Below are positions 17,759 to 25,983 of a stretch of 64,000 bases of DNA, piece by piece; position 1 is the stretch's first letter, and every line of letters begins with the position of its first letter. The stretch is from contig NZ_JAPCIA010000003.1 of assembly GCF_026107375.2 (NCBI RefSeq), forward strand, positions 1 through 64,000, written 5' to 3'. Position numbers and translations under genes: made by a program. The DNA is from Sphingomonas sp. BT-65. GTDB taxonomy: Bacteria; Pseudomonadota; Alphaproteobacteria; Sphingomonadales; Sphingomonadaceae. The notes beneath the pieces were generated by a model. It was given only the letters and a program-made list of their open reading frames with translations. It made no database searches and was not told the DNA's origin.

Positions 17759-18457
17759 TCAATTCTCCGCGGTATCCGTATCGCGATCCGCCAGATACTG
17801 CCCGGTCGCGGCGAAATACACCATCTCCGCAACATTGGTGGCGTGATCGCCGATCCGCTCGATATTCTTGGCGACGAACAGCAGGTGTGCGACTTCGCTG
17901 ACCGTGCGCGGATTCTCGACCATATAGGTCACGAGGGTACGGAAGATGCTGTCGTAGAAATCGTCGAGCCGGTTGTCGCGCTCGGACACGCGAATCGCGG
18001 CTTCCGCGTCGCGCGAGGCGAAGGCGTCGAGTACGTCATGCACCATGTCGGCGGCCATTTGCGCCATCGACGGCAGCACCGAGATTGCCTCGATCCGGCC
18101 CGTATCGGGGGTGTGGACCAGCGGGACGCGTTTGGCGATGTTCTTGGAATAATCGCCAATCCGCTCGAGCACCGCCGCGATCTTGAGTGCAGCGACCACC
18201 TCGCGCAGGTCATCGGCCATCGGCGCGCGCAGCGCGATCACGCGCACCGCGAGCTTCTCGACCTCGGATTCGATCGCGTCGATCGCCTTGTCCTTGGCGC
18301 GGACCTGCTTGGCCAGCTCGGTGTCGTTGCGCTCCAGCGCCAGCATCGCATCGGCGATCGCTTCCTCGGCGAGGCCGCCCATCTGCGAGATCAGCGCGCG
18401 CAGATGGCCGATATCCTCGTCGAACGCCTTGACGGTATGTTCGTGACCGGTCGCCAT
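17759..18457 (-). CDS. phoU: Phosphate transport regulator PhoU
   Basis: 232 residues, nearly all helical. It contains the two PhoU repeats, each with the E/DxxxD metal-binding pattern (for example DKAIDAIESEVEKL and SERDNRLDDFYDSIF). PhoU bridges the Pst transporter and PhoR and keeps PhoR in its phosphatase mode when phosphate is plentiful. Its start overlaps the pstB stop by 1 bp and its stop lies 1 bp from the phoB start. Confidence 0.95.
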   Translation of the reverse strand: MATGHEHTVKAFDEDIGHLRALISQMGGLAEEAIADAMLALERNDTELAKQVRAKDKAIDAIESEVEKLAVRVIALRAPMADDLREVVAALKIAAVLERIGDYSKNIAKRVPLVHTPDTGRIEAISVLPSMAQMAADMVHDVLDAFASRDAEAAIRVSERDNRLDDFYDSIFRTLVTYMVENPRTVSEVAHLLFVAKNIERIGDHATNVAEMVYFAATGQYLADRDTDTAEN

Positions 18458-19278
18458 CAGCCGTACCTTCCAGTGATATAGTCTTTCGTGCGCTCCTGCC
18501 GGGGCGCGGTGAAGATCTGGTCGGTCTCACCATATTCGACAAGCGTGCCGAGATGGAAGAAGGCGGTGCGCTGCGAGACGCGCGCGGCCTGCTGCATGTT
18601 ATGCGTAACGATCACGATCGCATAGCGGCCGCGCAGCTCGTGGATCAGCTCCTCGATCTTGGCTGTCGCGATCGGATCGAGCGCCGAGCACGGCTCGTCC
18701 ATCAGGATCACCTCGGGATCGACCGCGATCGCGCGGGCGATGCACAGGCGCTGCTGCTGGCCGCCCGACAGCGCGGTGCCGCTGTCCTGGAGGCGATCCT
18801 TGACCTCCTCCCACAAGCCGGCGCGCTTGAGCGAGCGCTCGACGATCTGGTCCATGTCGCCCTTGGCGCGTGCCAGCCCGTGAATGCGCGGGCCATAGGC
18901 GACATTCTCGTAGATCGACTTGGGGAAGGGGTTCGGCTTCTGGAACACCATCCCGACGCGGGCGCGCAGCTGCACCACGTCCATCGTCTTGTCGTAGATA
19001 TTCTCGCCGTCGAGCGTGATGTCGCCTTCGACCCGCGCGCTCGCGACGGTGTCGTTCATGCGGTTGAGCGTGCGCAGGAAAGTCGACTTGCCGCAGCCCG
19101 ACGGGCCGATAAAGGCAGTGACATTCTCCATGTCGACGTCGATCGAGACGTCGCGAATGGCCTGTTTCTCGCCATAGAAGACGTTGACGCCGCGCGCCGC
19201 CATCTTGGGATGAACGGTCGGCTGCGCCGGATCATGCGCCGTCTGGGCGGTCTCTGCAAAATCGACTTGGGTCATCAC
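18457..19278 (-). CDS. pstB: Phosphate ABC transporter ATP-binding protein PstB
   Basis: 273 residues. Walker [10 protein letters not shown] starts at 58, the signature is [15 protein letters not shown], and Walker B is [13 protein letters not shown]. It powers the PstSCAB high-affinity phosphate importer. A short N-terminal tail (about 25 residues) precedes the ABC fold. The ATG overlaps the pstA stop by 4 bp, so the two are translationally coupled. Confidence 0.96.
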   Translation of the reverse strand: MMTQVDFAETAQTAHDPAQPTVHPKMAARGVNVFYGEKQAIRDVSIDVDMENVTAFIGPSGCGKSTFLRTLNRMNDTVASARVEGDITLDGENIYDKTMDVVQLRARVGMVFQKPNPFPKSIYENVAYGPRIHGLARAKGDMDQIVERSLKRAGLWEEVKDRLQDSGTALSGGQQQRLCIARAIAVDPEVILMDEPCSALDPIATAKIEELIHELRGRYAIVIVTHNMQQAARVSQRTAFFHLGTLVEYGETDQIFTAPRQERTKDYITGRYG

Positions 19279-20540
19279 CAGCGGGTCTCGAATCTGTTGC
19301 GAAGATAGATGGCGAGGGCGTTCATCGCGAGCAGGAAGGCGAGCAGCACGATGATCGCGGCGCTCGTTTTCTCGATGAAGCCGCGGCTGACCTCATCCGA
19401 CCACAGGAAGATTTGGACGGGCAGCACGGTGGCGGGATCGAACACGCCGCCCGGCGGCGTGACGATGAAGGCGCGCATGCCGATCAGCAGCAGCGGCGCG
19501 GTCTCGCCCAGCGCGCGGGCCATGCCGATGATCGTGCCGGTCAGAATGCCGGGCAGCGCGAGCGGAATGACGTGGTGGAACACGACCTGGATGCGGCTGG
19601 CGCCGATGCCGAGTGCGGCGTCGCGGATCGAGGGCGGCACCGATTTGATCGCGTTGCGCCCGGCGATGACGATCACCGGCATGATCATCAGCGCGAGCGT
19701 CAGGCCGCCGACGATCGGCGCCGAGCGCGGCAGGCCGAGCGTGCCGAGGAACACGGCGAGGCCGAGCAAGCCGAAGATGATCGAGGGCACCGCCGCGAGA
19801 TTGTTGATCGACACCTCGATCAGGTCGGTCCAGCGGTTCTTGGGTGCATATTCCTCGAGATAGACCGCCGCGAGCACACCGATCGGGAAGGCGATCAGCA
19901 GCGTCACCAGCATCGTCAGCATCGAGCCCTTGAGCGCGCCCCAGATGCCCACCGCAGTGGGATCGGTCGAGTCGGCGCGGCTCAGGAAACTGGCGTTGAA
20001 GCCGCTCTGCAGCGCGCCGCGTTCGCGCAGCTGCTGGACGGCGGTGCGGAACCCGGGCTCGCCGCCGCCATCGGCCGCGGCATCGAGCTCGCTCGACGCC
20101 GGCACCCAGATATGCGTGCTCTGGCTGAGCAAATTGGGATCTTCCTTGATCGCGTCGCGCACCGCGGTCCAGGCGTTCTCGGCGATCAGCTCCTCGCCCT
20201 TCTCGCCGAACGCTGCCGTGGCGGCAGTCTGCACGCGGTTCTCGAGGCCGGCGCCGGCGAGCGCGAGATCGGCGCCGCGCGTGCCGAGCTGCGCGCGGTC
20301 GACCTCGAGCGGCGCTGACTTGAAGTCGATCGGCAGCGAGACCTCGGTCCGCATGAAGCCGGCGGCGCCGTTGCCGATCATCGTCGCGAGCAGGAAGAAC
20401 AGGAAGGCGGCGGACATGATGACCGCGCCCATCCCAATCCAGCGGAAGCGGCGCTCCGAGCGATAGCGCTTGCGGAGGCGCTTCTGCATCGCATCCGTCT
20501 TCCAGTCGGTCGGCGCGCGGAAATCGAGCGTGTCACTCAT
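19275..20540 (-). CDS. pstA: Phosphate ABC transporter permease PstA with periplasmic insert
   Basis: 421 residues, against about 280-300 for the short form. After the first membrane helix (about 37-60) comes an insert of about 140 residues with a predicted soluble mix of helices ([21 protein letters not shown] in part), which should lie in the periplasm. The standard permease core with the EAA loop ([26 protein letters not shown], in part) then follows. This long form (DUF3333-type N-terminus) is common in alphaproteobacteria. It forms the phosphate channel with PstC. It overlaps pstC by 8 bp. Confidence 0.94.
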   Translation of the reverse strand: MSDTLDFRAPTDWKTDAMQKRLRKRYRSERRFRWIGMGAVIMSAAFLFFLLATMIGNGAAGFMRTEVSLPIDFKSAPLEVDRAQLGTRGADLALAGAGLENRVQTAATAAFGEKGEELIAENAWTAVRDAIKEDPNLLSQSTHIWVPASSELDAAADGGGEPGFRTAVQQLRERGALQSGFNASFLSRADSTDPTAVGIWGALKGSMLTMLVTLLIAFPIGVLAAVYLEEYAPKNRWTDLIEVSINNLAAVPSIIFGLLGLAVFLGTLGLPRSAPIVGGLTLALMIMPVIVIAGRNAIKSVPPSIRDAALGIGASRIQVVFHHVIPLALPGILTGTIIGMARALGETAPLLLIGMRAFIVTPPGGVFDPATVLPVQIFLWSDEVSRGFIEKTSAAIIVLLAFLLAMNALAIYLRNRFETRW

Positions 20541-21906
20541 AGGCTTCGCGATACTTCTTCACGACGCGCAGGGCGACGATGTTGAGGAGGAAGGTGATCA
20601 TGAACAGCGTGAGGCCCAGCGCGAAGGCGGCGAGCGTCTTGGGGCTGTCGAACTCGGCCTCGCCGGTCAGCAGGTCGACGATCTGCTTGGTGACGGTGGT
20701 GGCGCTCTCGAACGGGTTGAGCGTGACGTTGGCGGCGCCCGAGGCGGCCATCACCACGATCATCGTCTCGCCGATCGCGCGGCTGACCGCGAGCAGCACG
20801 CCCGCGACTACGCCAGGCAACGCGGCGGGCAGCAGCACGCGGCGGATCGTCTCGCTGGTCGTCGCGCCCATCGCCAGGCTGCCGTCGCGCATCGCACGCG
20901 GCACCGCTGCGATCGAATCATCGGCCATCGACGAGACGAAGGGGATGATCATCACGCCCATCACCAGGCCTGCGGAGAGCGCGCTCTCGGACGATGCGTA
21001 GGTGAAGCCGATCGACACCGCAAAGTCGCGGATCGCCGGGCCGACGGTCAATGCGGCGAAATAGCCATAGACCACGGTCGGCACGCCGGCGAGGATCTCG
21101 AGCAGCGGCTTCATCCACTGGCGCACGACCGGCCGGGCATATTGGGTCAGATAGATCGCGCTCATCAGCCCGAACGGGATGGCGACGAGCATCGCGATCA
21201 CCGCGCCGATGAAGAAGGTGCCCCAGAACAACGGCACCGCGCCGAGCGTCGCGCCCGGATCGGCGGGATCGATCACCTGCGGACTCCACAAGGTCCCGAA
21301 CAGGAAGTCGGTGATCGGCACCATCGAGAAGAAGCGCAGCGATTCGAACAACAGCGACAGGAAGATGCCGAGCGTGGTGAGGATCGCGATCAGCGAGGCG
21401 ACCAGCAGCGCGAGCATCACGGTGTGCTCGACGCGGGTGCGTGCGCGGAACTCGGCCTTCACACGGGTATAGGCGAAGGCGCCGCCGGCGAAGGCGAGTA
21501 GGATCGCGATGCCGGTGCCGAGCCAGCCATAGAAGCGGCTCGCCTGGAGGTAGACGGGGGCGAGCTGCTCGGCGAGCGGGTAGAAGCCGTAATTGCCGCC
21601 CGCGGCGCGCGCGCGCACCTCGTTGAGGATCGCGTCGCGCTCATAGCCGAACATCGGGAGGCCCGATGCCTGGGGGGCCTGCAGCACCGCATCGGTGGCG
21701 AGCGAGGGAGTCAGCACGGACCAGGCGATGACGAAGATCAGCGCCGGGATGATCGTCCACATCGCGACATAGTGGCCGTGCTGGCCCGGCAGCGAGTGGA
21801 GCCGGTGCTTGCTCGTCGCGGCGAACCGCGCGGCGCGCGCGCGGCCGGTGAGCCAGGCGATGACGCCCAGCCCCGCGACGAGGAAGAGAAGCACATAGGG
21901 GTTCAC
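20533..21906 (-). CDS. pstC: Phosphate ABC transporter permease PstC, long form
   Basis: 457 residues from a GTG, longer than the roughly 320 of E. coli PstC. Two additional N-terminal helices and a periplasmic loop precede the permease core. The core has the EAA motif region (RDGSLAMGATTSETIRRVLLPAALPG, in part). It is the partner channel subunit of PstA in the high-affinity phosphate importer. It lies 15 bp downstream of pstS. Confidence 0.94.
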   Translation of the reverse strand: MNPYVLLFLVAGLGVIAWLTGRARAARFAATSKHRLHSLPGQHGHYVAMWTIIPALIFVIAWSVLTPSLATDAVLQAPQASGLPMFGYERDAILNEVRARAAGGNYGFYPLAEQLAPVYLQASRFYGWLGTGIAILLAFAGGAFAYTRVKAEFRARTRVEHTVMLALLVASLIAILTTLGIFLSLLFESLRFFSMVPITDFLFGTLWSPQVIDPADPGATLGAVPLFWGTFFIGAVIAMLVAIPFGLMSAIYLTQYARPVVRQWMKPLLEILAGVPTVVYGYFAALTVGPAIRDFAVSIGFTYASSESALSAGLVMGVMIIPFVSSMADDSIAAVPRAMRDGSLAMGATTSETIRRVLLPAALPGVVAGVLLAVSRAIGETMIVVMAASGAANVTLNPFESATTVTKQIVDLLTGEAEFDSPKTLAAFALGLTLFMITFLLNIVALRVVKKYREAYE

Positions 21907-21921
21907 GGGCTGGTCTCGGCC

Positions 21922-22950
21922 TTACTTGAGCGATGCGGCGTCGAGCACCGTTTCGCTTTCGATCGCCTTGGTCGAGGCGTCGCGCGCCGCCTGCGGGCTG
22001 GCGATCAGGCCGCGCTTCACCAGCGGGCCGTCAGGCGCCCACATCTGGGCATATTGCGCGAGGAACTCCTTGAGCCCCGGCACCGCCTTCAGATGCTGCT
22101 TCTTGACGTAGATATAGAGCGCGCGGGCGCCGGGATAGGTGTTGCCGGCGATCGTCTCATAGGTCGGCGTCACGCCTTCGATCGGCACGCCGTGGAGACG
22201 CTGGGCGTTCTCCTCGAGGTAGGAATAGCCGAAGATGCCGAGCGCGTTGGGATCGGTCGACAGCTTCTGGACGATCAGGTTGTCGTTCTCGCCCGAGTCG
22301 ACATAGGCGGCGTCGCTGCGGATCAGCAGGCAGAGATTGTCGAACTTGTTCTTGTCCGAATCCTTTAGGCCCTTCGCCTCGGGATTAGCTTCCTCGCAGC
22401 CTTTCTCGAGGATCAGTTCGGCGAAGGCGTCGCGCGTGCCGCTGGTCGAGGGCGGGCCGAGCACCTTGATCGGGACCGCCGGAAGCGCCGGATTGACGTC
22501 CTTCCAGGTCTTGGCCGTGTTGGGCTTGCCCATCGGGTTGGCGGCGAGCGCGAGATAGATGTCCTTGCGGGTCAGCGCGAGCTTGGGCCCTGCGTTCGAT
22601 TCGGCGAGCGCGATGCCGTCATTGCCGATCTGGATCTCGATCACCTCGGTGACGCCGTTCTTCTGGCACAGCTCGAACTCCGACTTCTTCATCCGGCGCG
22701 AGGCGTTGACGATGTCCGGGTGCGCGACGCCGATGCCGCCGCAGAACAGCTTCATGCCGGCGCCCGTGCCGCCCTGCTCGATCACCGGCGCCTTGGCCTG
22801 GCTGCTCTTGTTGACGAAGGCTTCGGCGACGGCAGTGGTGAACGGATAGACGGTGGAGGAACCCACTACCTTGATCTGGTCCCGAGTCGCCTGGCGATCG
22901 CAGCCGGCAAGCGCCAGCGCCGCGAGCGCGATCAAGGTGAAGCTGCGCAT
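21922..22950 (-). CDS. pstS: Phosphate-binding protein PstS, lipoprotein form
   Basis: 342 residues. The signal ends in the lipobox LALAGC, putting lipidation at Cys17. The phosphate-binding loops are recognisable: KVVGSSTVYPF near the N-terminus, EQGGTGAGM and GPPSTSGTRDAF. It captures phosphate in the periplasm for PstCAB. It is the first gene after the three-repeat Pho box, so it should be the most strongly induced on phosphate starvation. Confidence 0.95.
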   Translation of the reverse strand: MRSFTLIALAALALAGCDRQATRDQIKVVGSSTVYPFTTAVAEAFVNKSSQAKAPVIEQGGTGAGMKLFCGGIGVAHPDIVNASRRMKKSEFELCQKNGVTEVIEIQIGNDGIALAESNAGPKLALTRKDIYLALAANPMGKPNTAKTWKDVNPALPAVPIKVLGPPSTSGTRDAFAELILEKGCEEANPEAKGLKDSDKNKFDNLCLLIRSDAAYVDSGENDNLIVQKLSTDPNALGIFGYSYLEENAQRLHGVPIEGVTPTYETIAGNTYPGARALYIYVKKQHLKAVPGLKEFLAQYAQMWAPDGPLVKRGLIASPQAARDASTKAIESETVLDAASLK

Positions 22951-23020
22951 CTGTAGGTTCCTCGCTTGTGGGTCGAGTCGCGTGACGAGGGCCTTATCGC
23001 CGCCCCCGGGGCGGGGCTGT

Positions 23021-23049
23021 GTTGCAGTTAGGTTACGTTATGATGACAT
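23021..23049 (-). promoter_or_regulatory. Pho box: three 7-mers at 11-bp spacing, overlapping the phoR 3' end
   Basis: Reading toward pstS on the minus strand: ATGTCAT, CATA, ACGTAAC, CTAA, CTGCAAC. This is three half-sites of the CTGTCAT/CTGTAAC type with 4-bp gaps, the geometry bound by PhoB. It overlaps the last codons and stop of phoR, about 70 bp upstream of the pstS ATG. It implies a PhoB-driven promoter for pstSCAB-phoU-phoB separate from phoR. Confidence 0.72.
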
Positions 23050-24246
23050 CGATCCCGGAACCTGTGCCGCGGGGAGAAGAATCGTCACGATGGTCCCGCT
23101 GCCGACGGCGCTCGAGATGTCGAGCCGGCCGCGATGCCGCTCGACGATATGCTTGACGATGGCGAGGCCGAGCCCGGTGCCGCCGGCGGCGCGGCTGCGG
23201 CTCGAATCGACGCGGTAGAAGCGTTCGGTGAGGCGCGGGAGGTGTTCTGGCGCGATTCCCTCGCCCTCGTCGCTGACGGTCACGCGCACCATCGACCCGC
23301 CCGAGCTGCGCAGCGACACGGTGACCGGGCTTCCTGCGCGGCCATATTTCATGGCGTTGCCGATGATGTTGTGGAGCAATTGCGAGAGCTGCACGCGATC
23401 GCCGCGGACCGGGGCGACCGGATCGCTGTCGATCACGATGTCGGCGGTGCGATCGGGGGCGAGCGCGGCGAGTTCGCCATGCACCTCGTCGACCAGCTCG
23501 GGAAGGTCGACCGACGTGTCGGGCGCGCGATATTTCTCGGCCTCGATCCGCGACAGCGACATGAGGTCGTCGATCAGCCGCTGCATGCGCCGCGCCTCAT
23601 TGCCCATCACGCCGAGGAAGCGGGTGCGCGTCTCGGGGTCGTCGGCAGCGTCCTCGAGCGTCTCGACGAAGCCGAGGATCGAGGCGAGCGGGGTGCGCAG
23701 CTCGTGGCTGGCATTGGCGACGAAATCGACGCGGATGCGGTCCGCCGCGTGGCTGCCGGTACGGTCGCTCAGATGCACGATGCGGTGCCCGCCGGGCAGG
23801 GCGCGCACGCGCATCTCCCAATGCTGGTCGCGCGCGCCGAGGCCGACGAGCTGGATCGGCGCGCCGGCGGGCGCTTCCTCGGGATCGAGCAGGCGTTCGG
23901 CGGCGGCGGGATGGCGGATCGCGACTCGCACGTCTTCGCCCAGGATATGCGCGCCGAGCAGCGTCCGCGCGGCCTGGTTCGCCGCGATCACGCGATTGGC
24001 CGCGATGAGCAGCACCGGCTCGAAAATCGCCTCGATCGCCTCCGGAACGCCAGCGGTTATGGGCTCGGGCGGGAGCGTGTTGGTCTTGGTGTGCTCGGCA
24101 GGGGGCAAAGCGGCCAGCGCGGCGACTGCCGCGCCGACCAGGGCGATGCCCCCGGCCTCGACCCCCGCCGCGAGCCAGGCAGCGATTGCGGTGATCAGCA
24201 CGGCGGCGAATGCGAGCAAGGTACGGGGTGCGGAAAGCCCGGGCAT
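23038..24246 (-). CDS. phoR: Phosphate regulon sensor kinase PhoR
   Basis: 402 residues. Two hydrophobic segments at about 9-50 anchor it in the membrane. A PAS-like region follows (about 67-160; PEAIEAIFEPVLLIAANRV in part), then the DHp helix with His181 in NASHELRTPL and the ATPase domain with the N, G1 and G2 boxes (NIIGNAMKYG, VSDEGEGI, GGTGLGLAIVKH). It senses phosphate status through PstSCAB-PhoU and phosphorylates PhoB. Having phoR upstream of pstS while phoB ends the cluster is an alphaproteobacterial arrangement. Confidence 0.94.
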   Translation of the reverse strand: MPGLSAPRTLLAFAAVLITAIAAWLAAGVEAGGIALVGAAVAALAALPPAEHTKTNTLPPEPITAGVPEAIEAIFEPVLLIAANRVIAANQAARTLLGAHILGEDVRVAIRHPAAAERLLDPEEAPAGAPIQLVGLGARDQHWEMRVRALPGGHRIVHLSDRTGSHAADRIRVDFVANASHELRTPLASILGFVETLEDAADDPETRTRFLGVMGNEARRMQRLIDDLMSLSRIEAEKYRAPDTSVDLPELVDEVHGELAALAPDRTADIVIDSDPVAPVRGDRVQLSQLLHNIIGNAMKYGRAGSPVTVSLRSSGGSMVRVTVSDEGEGIAPEHLPRLTERFYRVDSSRSRAAGGTGLGLAIVKHIVERHRGRLDISSAVGSGTIVTILLPAAQVPGSMSS

Positions 24247-24264
24247 GTCCGGCCTCTAGATTCT

Positions 24265-24347
24265 GGTTCAGCAAAGCTGAACCGGTTGCCGCACCAGCCC
24301 GCTCCCCCACCCGGAGCGGGCTGGTGCCGATTCAGCGCAGCTGAATC
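24265..24347. repeat. Three-hairpin intergenic repeat, copy 1
   Basis: Three consecutive perfect hairpins: 24265-24283 (GGTTCAGC/GCTGAACC), 24291-24327 (15-bp stem GCACCAGCCCGCTCC with its complement, 7-nt loop) and 24329-24347 (GATTCAGC/GCTGAATC). The central stem recurs at 57988-58063. It separates phoR from the HPr-rel-A cassette, which is on the other strand. It could act as a bidirectional transcription barrier or a REP-like element. Confidence 0.7.
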
Positions 24348-24439
24348 CGCCTCTAGCCCAGATATGGGACGCGGCGCCACCGCTTCGGCGCTTGCGCCCG
24401 ATTCACCTTTGTGAAAGGCAGCTGTGGCAGGGAGGGAAG

Positions 24440-24841
24440 ATGGGCGACGACAATTCCCACGACGCCGGGCTGCCGAAAAAGCCGAGCCGCCGCGCGCTGA
24501 TGCTGGGCGCGGCGAGCGCGTCGGCGATCGTCTCGATCAAGCCGGCGCTCGCGCAGACCGCGGGGTCGGTGCTCAATTGCGAGATCCCGGTGCCCGATGC
24601 GGGTCGTGCCGGCAGCTATATCGCCGCCGACGGATCGGTGGTGCCCGCCGGCACCAAGGACGCGTTCCCGCCCGCGGGCCGCGCCTTCCGCGGCGAGGAA
24701 GTGAAGCAGGCGCTGGGCGGCGCGAACCTGCCGGGCACGACCTATGACCAGAGCCGCGCCTATACCAACTATATCCGCCGCTTGCAGCGCGGGACGAGCG
24801 GCTTCACCTGCTTCGCATCGCTCCAGATGCCGCGCGGCTAG
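24440..24841 (+). CDS. Tat-exported small protein at the head of the HPr-rel-A cassette
   Basis: 133 residues from the ATG at 24440 (GGGAGGGAAG upstream). The N-terminus has a Tat-type signal (PSRRALMLGAASASAIV), cleaved near ALAQT. The mature part is short, with two Cys (NCEIPVP and FTCFASL) and a few Gly/Pro-rich turns. It lies 9 bp upstream of the PqqD-like gene on the same strand. I do not recognise a family. Its position and size make it a candidate substrate of the following enzymes, but it could equally be an unrelated exported protein. Confidence 0.65.
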   Translation: MGDDNSHDAGLPKKPSRRALMLGAASASAIVSIKPALAQTAGSVLNCEIPVPDAGRAGSYIAADGSVVPAGTKDAFPPAGRAFRGEEVKQALGGANLPGTTYDQSRAYTNYIRRLQRGTSGFTCFASLQMPRG

Positions 24842-24850
24842 GCGCGGCCC

Positions 24851-25120
24851 GTGACCCGCTACCGCGCCGCGGCCGCCGCGACGCTCCGGATCGTCCCGCT
24901 CGATGCGCTGACCCTGGTCTATCACCGCGCCTCGGGGATCACCCATGTGGTGGATTCGCCGGTGCCCGAGTTGCTCGAGGCACTGGGCGGCGACGCGCTG
25001 ACGCTCGACGAGACGCTGGCGGCGCTGGCGGCGGCGCATGACCTGATCGATCCGGACGCGGGCGCGCTGGCGGCCAGGCTCGACGAGTTGGTCGCGGCGG
25101 GGCTGGTCGAGCAAGTCTGA
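24851..25120 (+). CDS. PqqD-family protein of the HPr-rel-A system
   Basis: 89 residues from a GTG. It has the PqqD fold pattern: an N-terminal beta-rich part (LTLVYHRASGITHVVDSPV in part) followed by helices ending in LDELVAAGLVEQV. PqqD-like proteins are RiPP recognition elements that hold a leader peptide for a modifying enzyme. This branch is known from a conserved cassette with an HPr-kinase-like protein. The stop overlaps the next start by 1 bp, so it is coupled to the kinase gene. Confidence 0.75.
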   Translation: MTRYRAAAAATLRIVPLDALTLVYHRASGITHVVDSPVPELLEALGGDALTLDETLAALAAAHDLIDPDAGALAARLDELVAAGLVEQV

Positions 25121-25983
25121 TGCGGCATTCGACGATGCTCCGGATCGGGCCGGTCGGGTTCCGCGTCGGAAGCGACTGGCGCGCGCCGGTCGCCGCGCTG
25201 CAGGAGCTGTATCGCGATTATCCCGCGCCTGAGGACGATATTCCGGATTTCAACGTCCGCCTGTTCGCCGCGCGCTTCTGGCGGCGCTGGCTGCGGCCCT
25301 CGGTGCAGATCGGCGGGGACTTCGTCATCCCCGACGCCGCGCCGCTGCCGCTGGCGCAGGGATTGCTGGCGGCGGAGATGGCGATGAACCTGCAGATGGC
25401 GCTGGGGCAGCGGCGCTACCTGCTGCTGCACGCCTCGGCGGTCGAGCGCGACGGCAAGGCGCTGCTGATGACCGGCGAATCGGGGGCGGGCAAGTCGACG
25501 CTGGCGGCGCTGCTGATGGCGCGCGGATGGCGGCTGATGGGCGACGAGTTCGCCTTGCTCGACCCCGCGACCGGCATGATCCACGGATTTCCGCGGCTGA
25601 TCAGCCTCAAGAACGAGGCGATCGAGGTGATCGAGCGCGAGGTGCCGGGTGGGCGTTGGGGGCCGCGGCTCGAAGGGACGCCCAAGGGCACGATCCGGCA
25701 TCTGGTGCCCGACGCGCGGTCGATCGCGGCGATGGGCGAGGCGGCGAGGCCGGCGCTGGTGCTGTTCCCTTCGTTCGGGTTCGAGACCGCGGAACGCGAG
25801 GTGTTTCCGAGCGAATGCTTCGTGCGGCTGACCCAGGCGTCGACAAATTATGTGACGCTCGGCGAGGCAGGGTTCGATGCGCTGACGGGGCTGGTGCGCG
25901 GCGTGCCGGCGCGGGCGATCGACTATCCCGATACGGCGACCGCGATCGCGACGGTCGAGCGGCTGTGGCGCGAGCTCGCATGA
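25120..25983 (+). CDS. HprK-related kinase A
   Basis: 287 residues. The C-terminal two thirds resemble the catalytic domain of HPr kinase: LHAS at 103-106, the P-loop GESGAGKST at 119-127 and an acidic GDE at 141-143. The N-terminal 90 residues are specific to this branch. Bona fide HPr is a phosphotransferase-system protein, but no HPr, enzyme I or EII gene is nearby. In some lasso-peptide clusters a related HprK-like kinase phosphorylates the peptide. It overlaps the previous gene by 1 bp and the next by 4 bp. Confidence 0.8.
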   Translation: MRHSTMLRIGPVGFRVGSDWRAPVAALQELYRDYPAPEDDIPDFNVRLFAARFWRRWLRPSVQIGGDFVIPDAAPLPLAQGLLAAEMAMNLQMALGQRRYLLLHASAVERDGKALLMTGESGAGKSTLAALLMARGWRLMGDEFALLDPATGMIHGFPRLISLKNEAIEVIEREVPGGRWGPRLEGTPKGTIRHLVPDARSIAAMGEAARPALVLFPSFGFETAEREVFPSECFVRLTQASTNYVTLGEAGFDALTGLVRGVPARAIDYPDTATAIATVERLWRELA

